From positions 1 to 64,000 of the forward strand of contig CAWBBW010000017.1 in NCBI GenBank assembly GCA_963787135.1: a stretch of 64,000 nt of DNA. Reading direction: 5' to 3'. Numbering within the stretch: position 1 is the first letter of the stretch; every line of letters begins with the position of its first letter. The notes under the pieces are model-generated. The model was given only the letters and a program-made list of their open reading frames with translations. It was not told the origin of the DNA and ran no database searches. The stretch is from Roseiarcus sp963787135. GTDB taxonomy: Bacteria; Pseudomonadota; Alphaproteobacteria; Rhizobiales; Beijerinckiaceae. This document shows, piece after piece, positions 56,809-64,000 of this stretch. A program made the position numbers and the translations under genes.

Positions 56809-57678
56809 TCACTCGCGGCCCGCCGTGCCCAGGAGTCCATAGGGACGGATGACCAGGACGAGCGTCATCGCCACAAAAAGCATGACGTAGGCATAGCCGG
56901 GGTTGAACATCGACGTGATGCTGATGATCTCGCCGGCCAGCAGGCCTCCGAGCACCGCGCCGGGAAAAGAGCCGACGCCGCCGATGACGACGACGACAAA
57001 AGTCTGAACGAGGATCGATTCGCCGACGTCCGGGCTCACCGAGACGACCGGAGCGTTGACGATGCCGGCAAAGCCCGCGGCCATCGCGCCGATGCCGAAG
57101 ACCAGCATGAAGATCTTGTAGACGTCGATCCCGAGCGAATCGACCATCACGGCATCCTCAATCCCCGCGCGCACGATCATGCCGATGCGTGTGCGGTAAA
57201 GCACGAAATAGAGCGCGAGCAGCGCGGCCGAAACGATGCCCAGCAGGGCCAGCCGATAGGTTGGATAGACCGTGAAGCCAAGCGACGTGATGCCGACAAT
57301 CGGCGGCGGGACCGTCTTCGACAGGCTGCCGAAGAAAAAGCGCACGGCCTCAACGAATACAATGCCGAGGCCGAAGGTGACGAGAAGCTGGTCCTCATTC
57401 GGGCGCGCGTAGAAATAGCGAATGATCAGCCGTTCCATCAACACCCCGACCAGCATCACGAAGAGCGAGCCGGCGATCACCGCCAGGATGAAGGACCCGG
57501 AATAGGCGTAGGCGACCCAGCCGGCGTAACCGCCGAGCATGAACATCGCGCCATGCGCGAGATTGAGGACGCCGAGCGTGCCGTAGATGATCGTCAGGCC
57601 GGACGAAATCAGCGCCAGAAGCGCGCCGAGCACAAGCCCGTTGAAGCACTGCGCTATGAAGTCTGCCCAGTTGACCAC
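56809..57678 (-). CDS. livH: ABC transporter permease, LivH type
   Basis: 289 residues, eight or so membrane helices. FNGLVLGALLALISSGLTII, GTLGVLNLAHGAMFMLGGYA (the conserved N-L-A-H-G loop), GIEDAVMVDSLGIDVYKIFM, and VVVVIGGVGSFPGAVLGGLL are typical of LivH/UrtB. It pairs with LivM to form the channel. 13 bases before the fused gene. The binding-protein gene ends 172 bases upstream, with a hairpin between them. Confidence 0.92.
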   Translation of the reverse strand: MVNWADFIAQCFNGLVLGALLALISSGLTIIYGTLGVLNLAHGAMFMLGGYAGWVAYAYSGSFILAVIAGSLFVMLVGVLMERLIIRYFYARPNEDQLLVTFGLGIVFVEAVRFFFGSLSKTVPPPIVGITSLGFTVYPTYRLALLGIVSAALLALYFVLYRTRIGMIVRAGIEDAVMVDSLGIDVYKIFMLVFGIGAMAAGFAGIVNAPVVSVSPDVGESILVQTFVVVVIGGVGSFPGAVLGGLLAGEIISITSMFNPGYAYVMLFVAMTLVLVIRPYGLLGTAGRE

Positions 57679-57813
57679 GCTGCCGCCGCTCGCACCGAAG
57701 TTGATGAATCAGCCTGTTCCCCTGTCACCATGCCCGCCATAGTGACACGGAAACTGCCAACCTATGAGCCCGGCCGAGAAGGCGAACTTCCGCCGATCGC
57801 TGCGAGATAAGAG

Positions 57814-57839
57814 CCCTTCTCCTCGAGCGAGGAGAAGGG
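57814..57839. repeat. Hairpin between binding-protein gene and livH
   Basis: CCCTTCTCCTCG (57814-57825) and CGAGGAGAAGGG (57828-57839) make a 12-bp perfect stem with a 2-base spacer. On the minus-strand transcript it lies 12 bases after the stop of the binding protein and 136 before livH. Such hairpins often protect the 3' end of the binding-protein mRNA, raising its level over that of the membrane genes. The sequence resembles the CTTCTCCCGC-type repeat at 18718. Confidence 0.75.
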
Positions 57840-57850
57840 ATCGGCGCTCG

Positions 57851-59212
57851 TCAGATGTAGGCGCCAAGGTCGCAGCCGAAAGCGTCCGGCTTTTGCATGA
57901 GCGGCCCGCCCGGCACCACTTCGAGGACTTCCCAGAAGTCTTCGTCGTTCTTCATGTCCTTTGGCGCCTTGCCTCGCACGATGATGACGGGGCGGATCAA
58001 CTGATGGTCCTGGGGGCGGAAACTCACGTCGCCTACCATTGACGGGAAAGTCTCGCCCTTTTCATACTGCTTGATCACGTCCGGCGGGTAAAAAGTGGCC
58101 GCCTCGGAGACCATGCGGGCCCAGATCGCGAACTGCATGTAAGCGTTCTCGGCGCCCCATTCCGGCCGGTAATTGTACTTCTTCTGGAAGGCGTCGACGA
58201 ACATCTTCGCCAAGGGGTACTTGTCCTCCAGCGTCCACCAGAAGTCCGTGGCGGCGAATACGCCCTCCGTGAGCTCTGCGCCGACTTCCTTGGCGAGGAA
58301 GGGAATCTGATAGGGGATCACCATCTTCATCTTCGGCGTCAGGCCGAACTGCTTGGCCTGCTGCACGGACAGCACCGCGTCCCGGCCCCAGTTCACATTG
58401 ATGATGAATTCGGCGCCGGAATTGGCGATGTTGGTGAGATACTGGCTGAAGTCCTGAGTCCCAAGCGGAGAAACCTGGTTCGTCACCATGGTCCAGCCGC
58501 CCTGCGAAGTCAGATAATCATTCATCGACTTCGTCACTGTATGGCCGTAAGTGTAGTCAGGCGTCATGTATGCCGCCTTCTTGTCCTTGCCGAAATTCTT
58601 CACCAGAACCGGACCGATCGCGTTGGCGGCGGTCTCGCCATAGAAGCACTGGCGGAACGAATAGCGCGAGCAGTCCTTGCCGGTCGTGTCGTTCGAGCCT
58701 GAGATGGCGACGAGATAGAGGATCTTTTCGCGCTCCGCGAACTTGTTCAACGCCACGGCGACCGCCGAAGAGGTTGAGCCGGTCATGGCGATGATCTTGT
58801 TCTCGTCGATGAAGACCTGCTGTTCCTGCACCGCGTTGTTCGGCTTGGCCGCCGAGTTGGCGACGACGAGCTTCACCTCTTTGCCGAGCACTCCCTTGGT
58901 CACCTTCGGCGCGATCTGCTTGATCAGGTCATTGCCCTCATTGAGGTGCTCGACCGCAAGCTGCATGCCCTTGAGTTCATCCTCGCCCTGGACCGCATAG
59001 GCGCCCGTACGTGGGACGGTGGCGCCGATGGTGACCGAGTCGCCCTGCGAGCCGGCCGGCCAGGTTCCAAGCGCAGGCTTGTCATCCGCGTAAGCCTTGC
59101 CAACCTGCCCGAAGAAACCGGGTAACAGGGTCGCGCCCGCCGCTCCAAGCTGGAGAGCGCGACGGCGCGAAACGAGGCCTGATGTCCTATTTCCGAATAT
59201 GAACTCGGTCAT
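57851..59212 (-). CDS. ABC transporter substrate-binding protein (Peripla_BP_6)
   Basis: 453 residues from ATG 59212 with GGGAGGAAAAC upstream. N-terminus with a twin-arginine-like signal, LVSRRRALQLGAAGATLLPG, then QVGKAYADD. The mature protein shows the Leu/Ile/Val- and amide-binding fold: VTIGATVPRTGAYAVQGEDE, LKGMQLAVEHLNEGN, VFIDENKIIAMTGSTSSAVA and AYMTPDYTYGHTVTKSMNDY. The substrate cannot be read; related proteins bind amino acids, short amides, urea or aromatic acids. It opens the importer operon. Confidence 0.9.
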   Translation of the reverse strand: MTEFIFGNRTSGLVSRRRALQLGAAGATLLPGFFGQVGKAYADDKPALGTWPAGSQGDSVTIGATVPRTGAYAVQGEDELKGMQLAVEHLNEGNDLIKQIAPKVTKGVLGKEVKLVVANSAAKPNNAVQEQQVFIDENKIIAMTGSTSSAVAVALNKFAEREKILYLVAISGSNDTTGKDCSRYSFRQCFYGETAANAIGPVLVKNFGKDKKAAYMTPDYTYGHTVTKSMNDYLTSQGGWTMVTNQVSPLGTQDFSQYLTNIANSGAEFIINVNWGRDAVLSVQQAKQFGLTPKMKMVIPYQIPFLAKEVGAELTEGVFAATDFWWTLEDKYPLAKMFVDAFQKKYNYRPEWGAENAYMQFAIWARMVSEAATFYPPDVIKQYEKGETFPSMVGDVSFRPQDHQLIRPVIIVRGKAPKDMKNDEDFWEVLEVVPGGPLMQKPDAFGCDLGAYI

Positions 59213-59608
59213 GTTTTCCTCCCAGGGATTCTCTGGATTCCAGTCATGACCTTGGCCGCAACCGCGTGTTCGCTGCTTCCTCCTTCCGCCCTCTCCGCAA
59301 GGCGTTCTGCAGCCCAAGTTGACAAGGTCATCGGCTGCCGCAATTACGTCGTCGGAAGAATGGCGCGTCAATGCAACTTTCGTCCGAGATAAACCAGCGT
59401 CATCACGGAGAATTGGGACCCCCTTTGACGATCGAGGAGAAGCGCCCGATCTCGCGGAGCTTCCCCTTTCGTCGGAGCGTCGCTCAAGCTGCCGTTCTCC
59501 GGGTAACAGCGAGATTGTCTTCCACGAGCACTAGGATCGTCCCGACGATCCTCTGCCGCCACACCGTTTCGACGTTGATCTGCAGCGGATTTGTTGTGAA
59601 CGGCGACA
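59213..59608. other. Non-coding interval, ~400 bases
   Basis: Upstream region of the binding-protein gene. ORFs here (59319-59534 and antisense) are not protein-like. Presumably holds the importer's promoter. It ends where a fragment of a methyltransferase begins at about 59609. No repeat recognised. Confidence 0.35.
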
Positions 59609-60094
59609 ACGGAGATTGTCGCCCACTTCCTCAAACCTGGCGGCTCGCTGTACGTGACGGAGGGCCATCCGGCGGCGTATGTCTTGGACGATGCCGCCGC
59701 GGGCGACGACGGGCAACGGTTCGACCAGACCATGAAGGTGACGCTGGGCGCCATGCAGGACGAGAAGCAGGCGATGGCCGATACGCCGGAGGCGCATGCG
59801 AAAGACGCGATGGCGAAATACGGCATGTCGCTCGAGCCCGCGACTGCGGTCGAGGGCGCCGGCAAGACCGGCGTCGTCGTCGCCGACGTCGATCCGGGCG
59901 GCGCGGCCCCGCAGAAGGGCGTCGCCACCGACGACGTCATCCTGCAGGTCGCCGGCAAGCCGGTGTCGAGTCCCTCGGACGTGACGGCCGCGATCGACGC
60001 CGCCAAGTCCGGCGGCGAGAAGTCGGTGCTGATGCAGGTCAAGACAGCAGACAGCACGCGCTTCGTCGCGCTGTCGACCGAAGCCGTCTCGTAA
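59609..60094 (+). pseudogene. Chimeric ORF: methyltransferase fragment joined to protease PDZ2 end
   Basis: The frame starts with EIVAHFLKPGGSLYVTEGHP and AAYVLDDAAAGDDG, a typical piece of a class I SAM methyltransferase (KPGGSLY and GHPAAYVFDD-type sequence). At 59714 it switches, in frame, to the second PDZ domain of the Do-type protease (FDQTMKVTLGAMQDEKQAMA) and continues to the same stop. An ATG is at 59654 only; no ribosome binding site or signal peptide. One C is missing at the junction relative to the parent gene. Probably not functional, and formed by the duplication. Confidence 0.8.
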
Positions 60095-60190
60095 CCCGAG
60101 CAGCGGGCCTGGCGGGGAGGCCGGCGTTCCGCTTCGCCGCGCATGACGCCAGACCATGCGGCAGGCCGGTTCCCCCTAACCGGCCTGCCG
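59714..60190. repeat. Direct repeat copy 2 (protease 3' end plus terminator)
   Basis: Copy of 53736-54213 in the same orientation. Between the two copies lies the complete importer operon (about 5.5 kb). Substitutions are spread over the coding part; the terminator and the 90 bases before it are almost unchanged. Confidence 0.9.
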
Positions 60191-60191
60191 T
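60158..60191. terminator. Duplicated hairpin terminator
   Basis: GCGGCAGGCCGGTT, loop CCCCCT, AACCGGCCTGCCG, then T instead of the final C of the first copy. Identity with 54181-54214 ends exactly here: the next bases differ (TTCAGCC versus CTCTTCC). Confidence 0.8.
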
Positions 60192-60313
60192 TCAGCCTGT
60201 GCAAAAGCTGTGCAAAACCCAGCAATTTTGTTCCTCATGCGGCTTCAATGCGGCCGTAACTAGCTGGATTTACAGTTAATCACACTTTTGTGTGAAGACC
60301 GGCGCAAAAGTTC

Positions 60314-60342
60314 TTGCATTTCGTGCGACGCACAAATATGGT
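60314..60342 (+). promoter_or_regulatory. Candidate promoter of the small RNA
   Basis: TTGCAT (60314-60319) and TATGGT (60337-60342) are spaced by 17 bases. A transcript would begin near 60349, at GTGCGGCGCG. The match to the -10 consensus is weak (4 of 6). Confidence 0.35.
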
Positions 60343-60348
60343 TTTGCG

Positions 60349-60437
60349 GTGCGGCGCGATTTGATTCGCCCGCATATGCCCTCCTTGGGCGTTTCCTCCC
60401 TAGACTTGAAGGCCGCCGAAAGGCGGCCTCCTTTTTT
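60349..60437 (+). ncRNA. Probable small RNA with anti-Shine-Dalgarno motifs
   Basis: About 90 bases with no ORF, ending in an intrinsic terminator. Order: a 5' segment, a hairpin GCCC-TCCTT-GGGC (60378-60390) with a CUCCUU loop, a single-stranded TTTCCTCCC (60392-60400), then the terminator. Exposed CCUCC motifs between hairpins are the mark of alphaproteobacterial sRNA families (alpha-r14/cuckoo type, or suhB/MmgR), which pair with ribosome binding sites. The family is not certain. A covariance search would decide. Confidence 0.5.
60410..60437 (+). terminator. Intrinsic terminator of the small RNA
   Basis: AGGCCGCC (60410-60417), loop GAAA, GGCGGCCT (60422-60429), then CC and six T (60432-60437). 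A textbook Rho-independent terminator with a stable GNRA-type loop. Confidence 0.85.
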
Positions 60438-60443
60438 GTGGGG

Positions 60444-60788
60444 TAGGCTTCAGACGCAAGCGGCCGGAGCAGGCGGCGGCGCATTGCCCTTGGCAGCATG
60501 CGCAGAGCGCATAGCGCCAAGCTCTCAAAGGCGATTTTCGCGGCGGCCGATTCGCTCGTTTCCCCGCCTGATATCGCCCTGTTAAGCGCAAAATACGCCC
60601 CTGTTCCTGGCCTGTTAATTTTCACACTCTTGCATTGTTTGTTAGCAGCAAGCGGTTGATCATAAATACGTTTTCGCCGGCCACGTTCGGCAAGAGCCGC
60701 GCCTTCCCCTGTTTTCTCCCTGCTAGCAGGCATGACGGCGCTTAAGCGGCCCTTCGAATGCATGCCGAGGCCGCATGAGGGGAGCCGC
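60444..60788. other. Non-coding interval, ~345 bases
   Basis: No credible gene. One small plus-strand ORF (ATG 60498 to TGA 60659, 53 codons) ends in a hydrophobic stretch but lacks a ribosome binding site. The minus ORF 60260-60763 crosses the terminator and the small RNA and is not protein-like. Region 60585-60670 is clearly AT-rich. Confidence 0.4.
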
Positions 60789-61484
60789 TCAGCTCCTTCT
60801 TCCCGTCAGCGCCTGCGCCAGGAAAAGCCCGCCGTGGCGCAGGCCGCCTTCGTCGATGCCGTGCCCGATTCCGGCCGAGAGATGCCATTGGGTCGGGATT
60901 TCAGCGCCCGCGAGCGCCTCGGCGGCGATGAACATCGCCTCGAGCGGTATCATCGGATCCTGATCGCCATGAATGAGGAGAACCGGCGGCGGCGCTCCGC
61001 GCGCGTCGCGCGCCGTGGCTTCGCTCAGCCGGTCCTCGCCGACCAGCATGCCCGAAAACCCGACGATCGCCGCCGGGGCGCGCTTGCGCCTTAGGCCGAC
61101 ATGGAGCGCCATCATCGTGCCCTGGCTGAAGCCGACCAGCGCCAGCCTCGTATCGTCGAGGCCGAGGCGTTGCAACTCGGCGTCGAGAAAGGCGTCAATG
61201 GCGCCGCGCGCTTTGACGACCCCGTTCCAGCGGTCTTCGGCGCCGGCGGGATTGTCGGGCGGGCTGTTCGAGAGCGCGAACCACTGGCGGCCCATCGGGG
61301 CGCCGATGCAGCGCTCCGGCGCATGCGGCGAGACAAACGCCGCCTGAGGCAGGAGCCCGCGCCACTGGCGGCCGATCTCGATCAGGTCGTTTCCGTCCGC
61401 GCCGTAGCCGTGCAGAAAGACGACGAGCCCGCTCGCGCGTCCGCCGCTCACAGGGAGACGGGGTCCGTCCAGGGCAGCGCTCAT
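60789..61484 (-). CDS. Alpha/beta hydrolase, carboxylesterase/lysophospholipase family
   Basis: 231 residues. GLVVFLHGYGADGNDLIEIG near the start, nucleophile elbow ALVGFSQGTMMAL, catalytic Asp in LLIHGDQDPMIPL, and His in SAGIGHGIDEGG. This is the Abhydrolase_2 family (YpfH/EstB type), small cytosolic esterases or acyl-protein thioesterase relatives. Start ATG 61484. Same strand as the DNA glycosylase gene upstream (38 bases apart). Confidence 0.9.
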   Translation of the reverse strand: MSAALDGPRLPVSGGRASGLVVFLHGYGADGNDLIEIGRQWRGLLPQAAFVSPHAPERCIGAPMGRQWFALSNSPPDNPAGAEDRWNGVVKARGAIDAFLDAELQRLGLDDTRLALVGFSQGTMMALHVGLRRKRAPAAIVGFSGMLVGEDRLSEATARDARGAPPPVLLIHGDQDPMIPLEAMFIAAEALAGAEIPTQWHLSAGIGHGIDEGGLRHGGLFLAQALTGRRS

Positions 61485-61522
61485 CGAAGGGGCTCCGGGG
61501 CTTTGGCTTTAAGCGACCTGCC

Positions 61523-62266
61523 TTAGCCCGAAGCCCCCTCGAGGGCCATCCCCGATCGTTCCTTCACGCCCCGGTAATAGGCCCATAGCAGGCGCGCCGC
61601 GACGCCGCGCCAGGGCCGCCAGCGTTCGGCGATCCGCTCGAGCAGCGCCGCGTCCGGCCGGGTCTTGAGCTTGAGCGCCAGCTTGGCCGCCTCCTGCAGC
61701 GCCAGATCGCCTGCGGGAAAGGCGTCCGGGTGGCCAAGGCAAAACAGCAGGAAAATGTCGGCCGTCCAGGGACCCACGCCCTTCACCGCGACCAGCGCTG
61801 CATGCGCCTCCTCGGCGTCGAGCTCGGCCAAACCCGCAAGGTCGAGCCCCCGTTCGACGATCGCCCCGGCGAGCGCGCGCAGCGCTCGGATCTTCGGCGC
61901 CGAAAGGCCGCAGGCGCGCAAATCGTCCTCCGTAGCCGCGGCGACCCGAACCGCGTCGAGCGGCGCGATGCGCGCTTCGAGGCGGCCGAAGATGGCGCTG
62001 GCGCTCGCCACCGACACCTGTTGCGAGACGATGATCGCGGCAAGGCCGGCAAAGCCCGGCTCGCGCCGGCGCAAGGGCGTCAGCCCTCCGATCGCCGTCA
62101 GCGTGGCGACGAACTCGGGGTGCTTCTCGCGCAAGCCCTCGACCGCCTTTCGCAGGCTTGCTTCGTCCGAGATCGGCGGCCCGGGATGATAGACCCTCGG
62201 CCGGACGACGCGCTTGGGCCGCCGCCTTGCGCGGCCGGGCTTCCTGTGCATCGGTTTCTCAGCCAT
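61523..62266 (-). CDS. DNA-3-methyladenine glycosylase (AlkA-like, HhH-GPD)
   Basis: 247 residues from ATG 62266 (62275 and 62251 are also possible). HhH-GPD core: FAGLAAIIVSQQVSVASASA, LSAPKIRALRALAGAIVERG, and the helix-hairpin-helix with catalytic Asp in VKGVGPWTADIFLLFCLGHP followed by DAFPAGDLALQ. Removes alkylated bases in base excision repair. The basic N-terminus (KPGRARRRPKRVVRPR) is typical for alphaproteobacterial members. Its start codon is opposite to that of gluQRS. Confidence 0.9.
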   Translation of the reverse strand: MAEKPMHRKPGRARRRPKRVVRPRVYHPGPPISDEASLRKAVEGLREKHPEFVATLTAIGGLTPLRRREPGFAGLAAIIVSQQVSVASASAIFGRLEARIAPLDAVRVAAATEDDLRACGLSAPKIRALRALAGAIVERGLDLAGLAELDAEEAHAALVAVKGVGPWTADIFLLFCLGHPDAFPAGDLALQEAAKLALKLKTRPDAALLERIAERWRPWRGVAARLLWAYYRGVKERSGMALEGASG

Positions 62267-63164
62267 GTCCTCCAAAGTCCTCGCGGGTCCGCCGGTCCTG
62301 CGCTTCGCCCCGTCGCCGAACGGCCTCCTGCACCTTGGCCACGCCTATTCGGCGCTTTGCAACGAGCGCGTCGCCGAAGAGCTGAACGGCCGCCTCCTGT
62401 TGCGGATTGAAGACCTGGATCGCACGCGGTGCAAGCCGCGCTACGAGGCGGCGATCGCTGACGATCTCGCCTGGCTCGGTCTTCGCTTCGAGGCGCCGGC
62501 GCGCCGGCAAAGCGAGCACGCGGGCGACTATGCCGCCGCGCTTGACGCCCTTGCGGCGCAAGATCTGGTCTATCCCTGTTTTTGCAGCCGAGCCGAAGTC
62601 GCCCGGGCGTCTTCCGGCCGCGATCCCGACGGGGCGCCGCTCTATTCGGGCGCCTGCCGCGCGCTGTCGGCGAGCCAAGCCGCAGCGCGAATCGAACGGG
62701 GCGAAAAGCGGGCGTCGCGGCTCGACATGGGTCGCGCGATCGACCGCGTCCCGGCCCGCCTCTTCTGGCGCGAATTCGGCGAAGGCTCGACCCCGGTGGC
62801 AGAGGCTGCGGAGCCCGAGCGCTGGGGCGACATCGTGCTCAGCGGGCGGGACCTCGCGGCGAGCTACCATCTCTCGGTGACGGTGGACGATGCGCTGCAG
62901 GGCGTCACCGATGTCGTCCGCGGCCGCGACCTCATTGCGGCAACCTCCGTCCATCGACTGCTGCAAGAACTGCTCGACCTGCCGGCGCCAGGCTATCGTC
63001 ACCATCGGCTGGTGCTCGACCTTGACGGGACAAAATTGGCGAAGCGCCGTCACTCGCCATCGCTCGCGAAGTTTCGCGCGTGCGGCGTCTCCCCGGCGGC
63101 GATCCGCGCGGCGCTCGGATTCGGCGACGGGGACAGCGGCGGTCTCGCGGTCGCCCTCAGTTGA
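62265..63164 (+). CDS. gluQ: Glutamyl-Q tRNA(Asp) synthetase
   Basis: 299 residues from ATG 62265. Class I synthetase core without the anticodon domain: LRFAPSPNGLLHLGHAYSAL with the HIGH-type HLGH, RIEDLDRTRCKPRYEAAI, zinc site YPCFCSRAEV...YSGACR, and the KLSK-type GTKLAKRRHSPSL. Length and zinc ligands fit GluQRS, which attaches Glu to queuosine at position 34 of tRNA-Asp, rather than full GltX. The end overlaps the convergent M23 gene by 8 bases. Confidence 0.93.
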   Translation: MSSKVLAGPPVLRFAPSPNGLLHLGHAYSALCNERVAEELNGRLLLRIEDLDRTRCKPRYEAAIADDLAWLGLRFEAPARRQSEHAGDYAAALDALAAQDLVYPCFCSRAEVARASSGRDPDGAPLYSGACRALSASQAAARIERGEKRASRLDMGRAIDRVPARLFWREFGEGSTPVAEAAEPERWGDIVLSGRDLAASYHLSVTVDDALQGVTDVVRGRDLIAATSVHRLLQELLDLPAPGYRHHRLVLDLDGTKLAKRRHSPSLAKFRACGVSPAAIRAALGFGDGDSGGLAVALS

Positions 63165-64000
63165 GTTTGGCGGTCGTTCCGGCAGGAGCCGGAACCGGCT
63201 TCTCCGCCGCCATCGCCGCGGCCGACGGCGCCTGCGCCATCAGCCCATCGATCCTGTCGCGCTCACGCTTGAAGAGAGCCAGCATCTTGCCGTCGAACTC
63301 GCGGGTGCGGGCGAGCTTGATCGCCATGGGGTCGACGAAGTTGCCGTTGATGATCACTTCGTAATGCAAGTGCGGTCCGGTGGCCAATCCCGTCTGGCCA
63401 AGATAGCCCACCACCTGACCCTGCGTCACATGCACGCCATCGGTGATGCCGCGGCCGAAGCCTGACATGTGATTGTAGGTGGTCACATAGCCGTTGGCGT
63501 GCTGGATTTCGACCCGCCGCCCGTAGCCGGAGTCCCACTCGGCCTTGAGCACGACGCCGTTGCCGGCGGCGTAGATCGGAGTGCCGACCGGCGCCCCCCA
63601 GTCGACGCCGGTGTGCATGCGCGCGAAATGCAGGATCGGATGGTAGCGCATGCCGAAGCCCGAGGTCATATCGCCCTCGGCGATGGGCTTCCGCAACAGG
63701 AATTTACGGGTCGAGCGGCCATTTTCGTCGTAGAAATCGACCATGTTGTCGTCGGGCGTCTGGAACCGGTAGTACTTGTAGATCTGATCGCGCACCGTCA
63801 TGGTCGCATAGAGCAGTTCCGGGCGCTGATTGATCTCGTCGGGCTCGGAATAGAACGCCTCGATCGAATCGCCGGGAACGGTCGCGCGCTGGTAATCCAC
63901 ATCGTTGGCGAAGACGCGCGCGAGAACGTCGATCAGAGCTTTGGGCAGTCCCTGCTTGAGCGCAGTCTCATAGAGGCTCTGATAGATGCTCATGCCGCCC
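63157..64000 (-). CDS. M23 metallopeptidase, C-terminal part (5' end outside window)
   Basis: About 281 residues, open through the window edge at 64000. The LytM/M23 zinc site is present: MHTGVDWGAPVGTPIYAAGN (first His and Asp) and GPHLHYEVIINGNFVDP (HxH). SGFGMRYHPILHF and GYLGQTGLATG are typical. Preceding region with DSIEAFYSEPDE and YYRFQTPDD indicates the large alphaproteobacterial M23 proteins of 400-700 residues with N-terminal LysM-free coiled or SH3-like domain. Acts on peptidoglycan cross-links or as an amidase activator. Confidence 0.92.
   Translation of the reverse strand, partial: GGMSIYQSLYETALKQGLPKALIDVLARVFANDVDYQRATVPGDSIEAFYSEPDEINQRPELLYATMTVRDQIYKYYRFQTPDDNMVDFYDENGRSTRKFLLRKPIAEGDMTSGFGMRYHPILHFARMHTGVDWGAPVGTPIYAAGNGVVLKAEWDSGYGRRVEIQHANGYVTTYNHMSGFGRGITDGVHVTQGQVVGYLGQTGLATGPHLHYEVIINGNFVDPMAIKLARTREFDGKMLALFKRERDRIDGLMAQAPSAAAMAAEKPVPAPAGTTAKLN

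Noticed and set aside
53736..60190. Composite transposon explanation for the direct repeats
   Set aside because: The repeats are protease 3' ends without transposase or inverted repeats, so they are not IS elements.
60498..60659. Small plus-strand ORF of 53 codons with a hydrophobic end
   Set aside because: No ribosome binding site and no conservation evidence; left out as a gene.
60260..60763. Minus ORF of 167 codons
   Set aside because: Crosses the small RNA terminator and lacks protein-like patterns or a ribosome binding site.

Overview
The window is high-GC DNA from an alphaproteobacterium, most likely of the order Hyphomicrobiales (Rhizobiales). The lineage is inferred from gene content: a hopanoid gene (hpnE), the cell-cycle regulator trcR, an alphaproteobacterial hemD-mic60-hemY block, a fused ureAB gene, and several class III adenylate cyclases with TolB-like/TPR domains. 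No rRNA, tRNA or CRISPR array was seen, and a species cannot be named.

Layout. 1-4449: end of a surface-polysaccharide-type locus (Hint-like C-terminal fragment, a scar with an IS1182-type remnant and a frameshifted beta-helix-like gene, a GT4 glycosyltransferase, a sulfotransferase-like protein). 4446-10376: housekeeping genes (htpG, two class I aminotransferases, an LprI-like protein, nudC). 10437-15327: auxiliary fatty-acid oxidation pair, an orphan phage-type tail-tube protein, a DMSP-lyase-like cupin, higBA and a UPF0158 protein; many of these carry one frameshift. 15516-20502: a urease operon (ureD, ureAB, ureC) with a VapBC-type toxin-antitoxin pair between ureAB and ureC, then an EamA transporter. 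20542-25311: membrane glycosyltransferase, O-antigen-ligase-like protein, hpnE. 25494-28889: preTA (reductive pyrimidine catabolism) and trcR. 29173-37678: tsaD, an OafA-type acyltransferase, hemD, mic60, hemY and a ferredoxin-reductase-like flavoprotein. 37732-46631: small secreted proteins, four adenylate cyclase genes (one decayed), an orphan nuoB, and two truncated genes that look like the remains of a divergent pair. 46810-50353: a degenerate IS3-family element, a methyltransferase, and a very unusual IS630-family copy. 51173-60190: zinc-ribbon protein, LuxR-type regulator, Do-family protease, then a five-component branched-chain amino acid/amide type ABC importer encoded by four genes and flanked by ~480 bp direct repeats of the protease 3' end. 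60349-64000: a probable small RNA, an esterase, a DNA glycosylase, gluQRS and an M23 peptidase.

Nitrogen acquisition is a theme: urease, pyrimidine reduction and an amide/amino-acid importer. Mobile-element damage and recombination scars are concentrated at 240-1175, 39700-50350 and 53700-60190.

The most unusual observations are the IS630 copy with strand-specific loss of thymines (49251-50353), the ABC cassette bounded by protease-end duplications, the toxin-antitoxin pair inside the urease operon, and the orphan nuoB lying between duplicated cyclase genes. Single-base frameshifts in otherwise conserved genes are frequent enough that sequencing or assembly error must be considered throughout.
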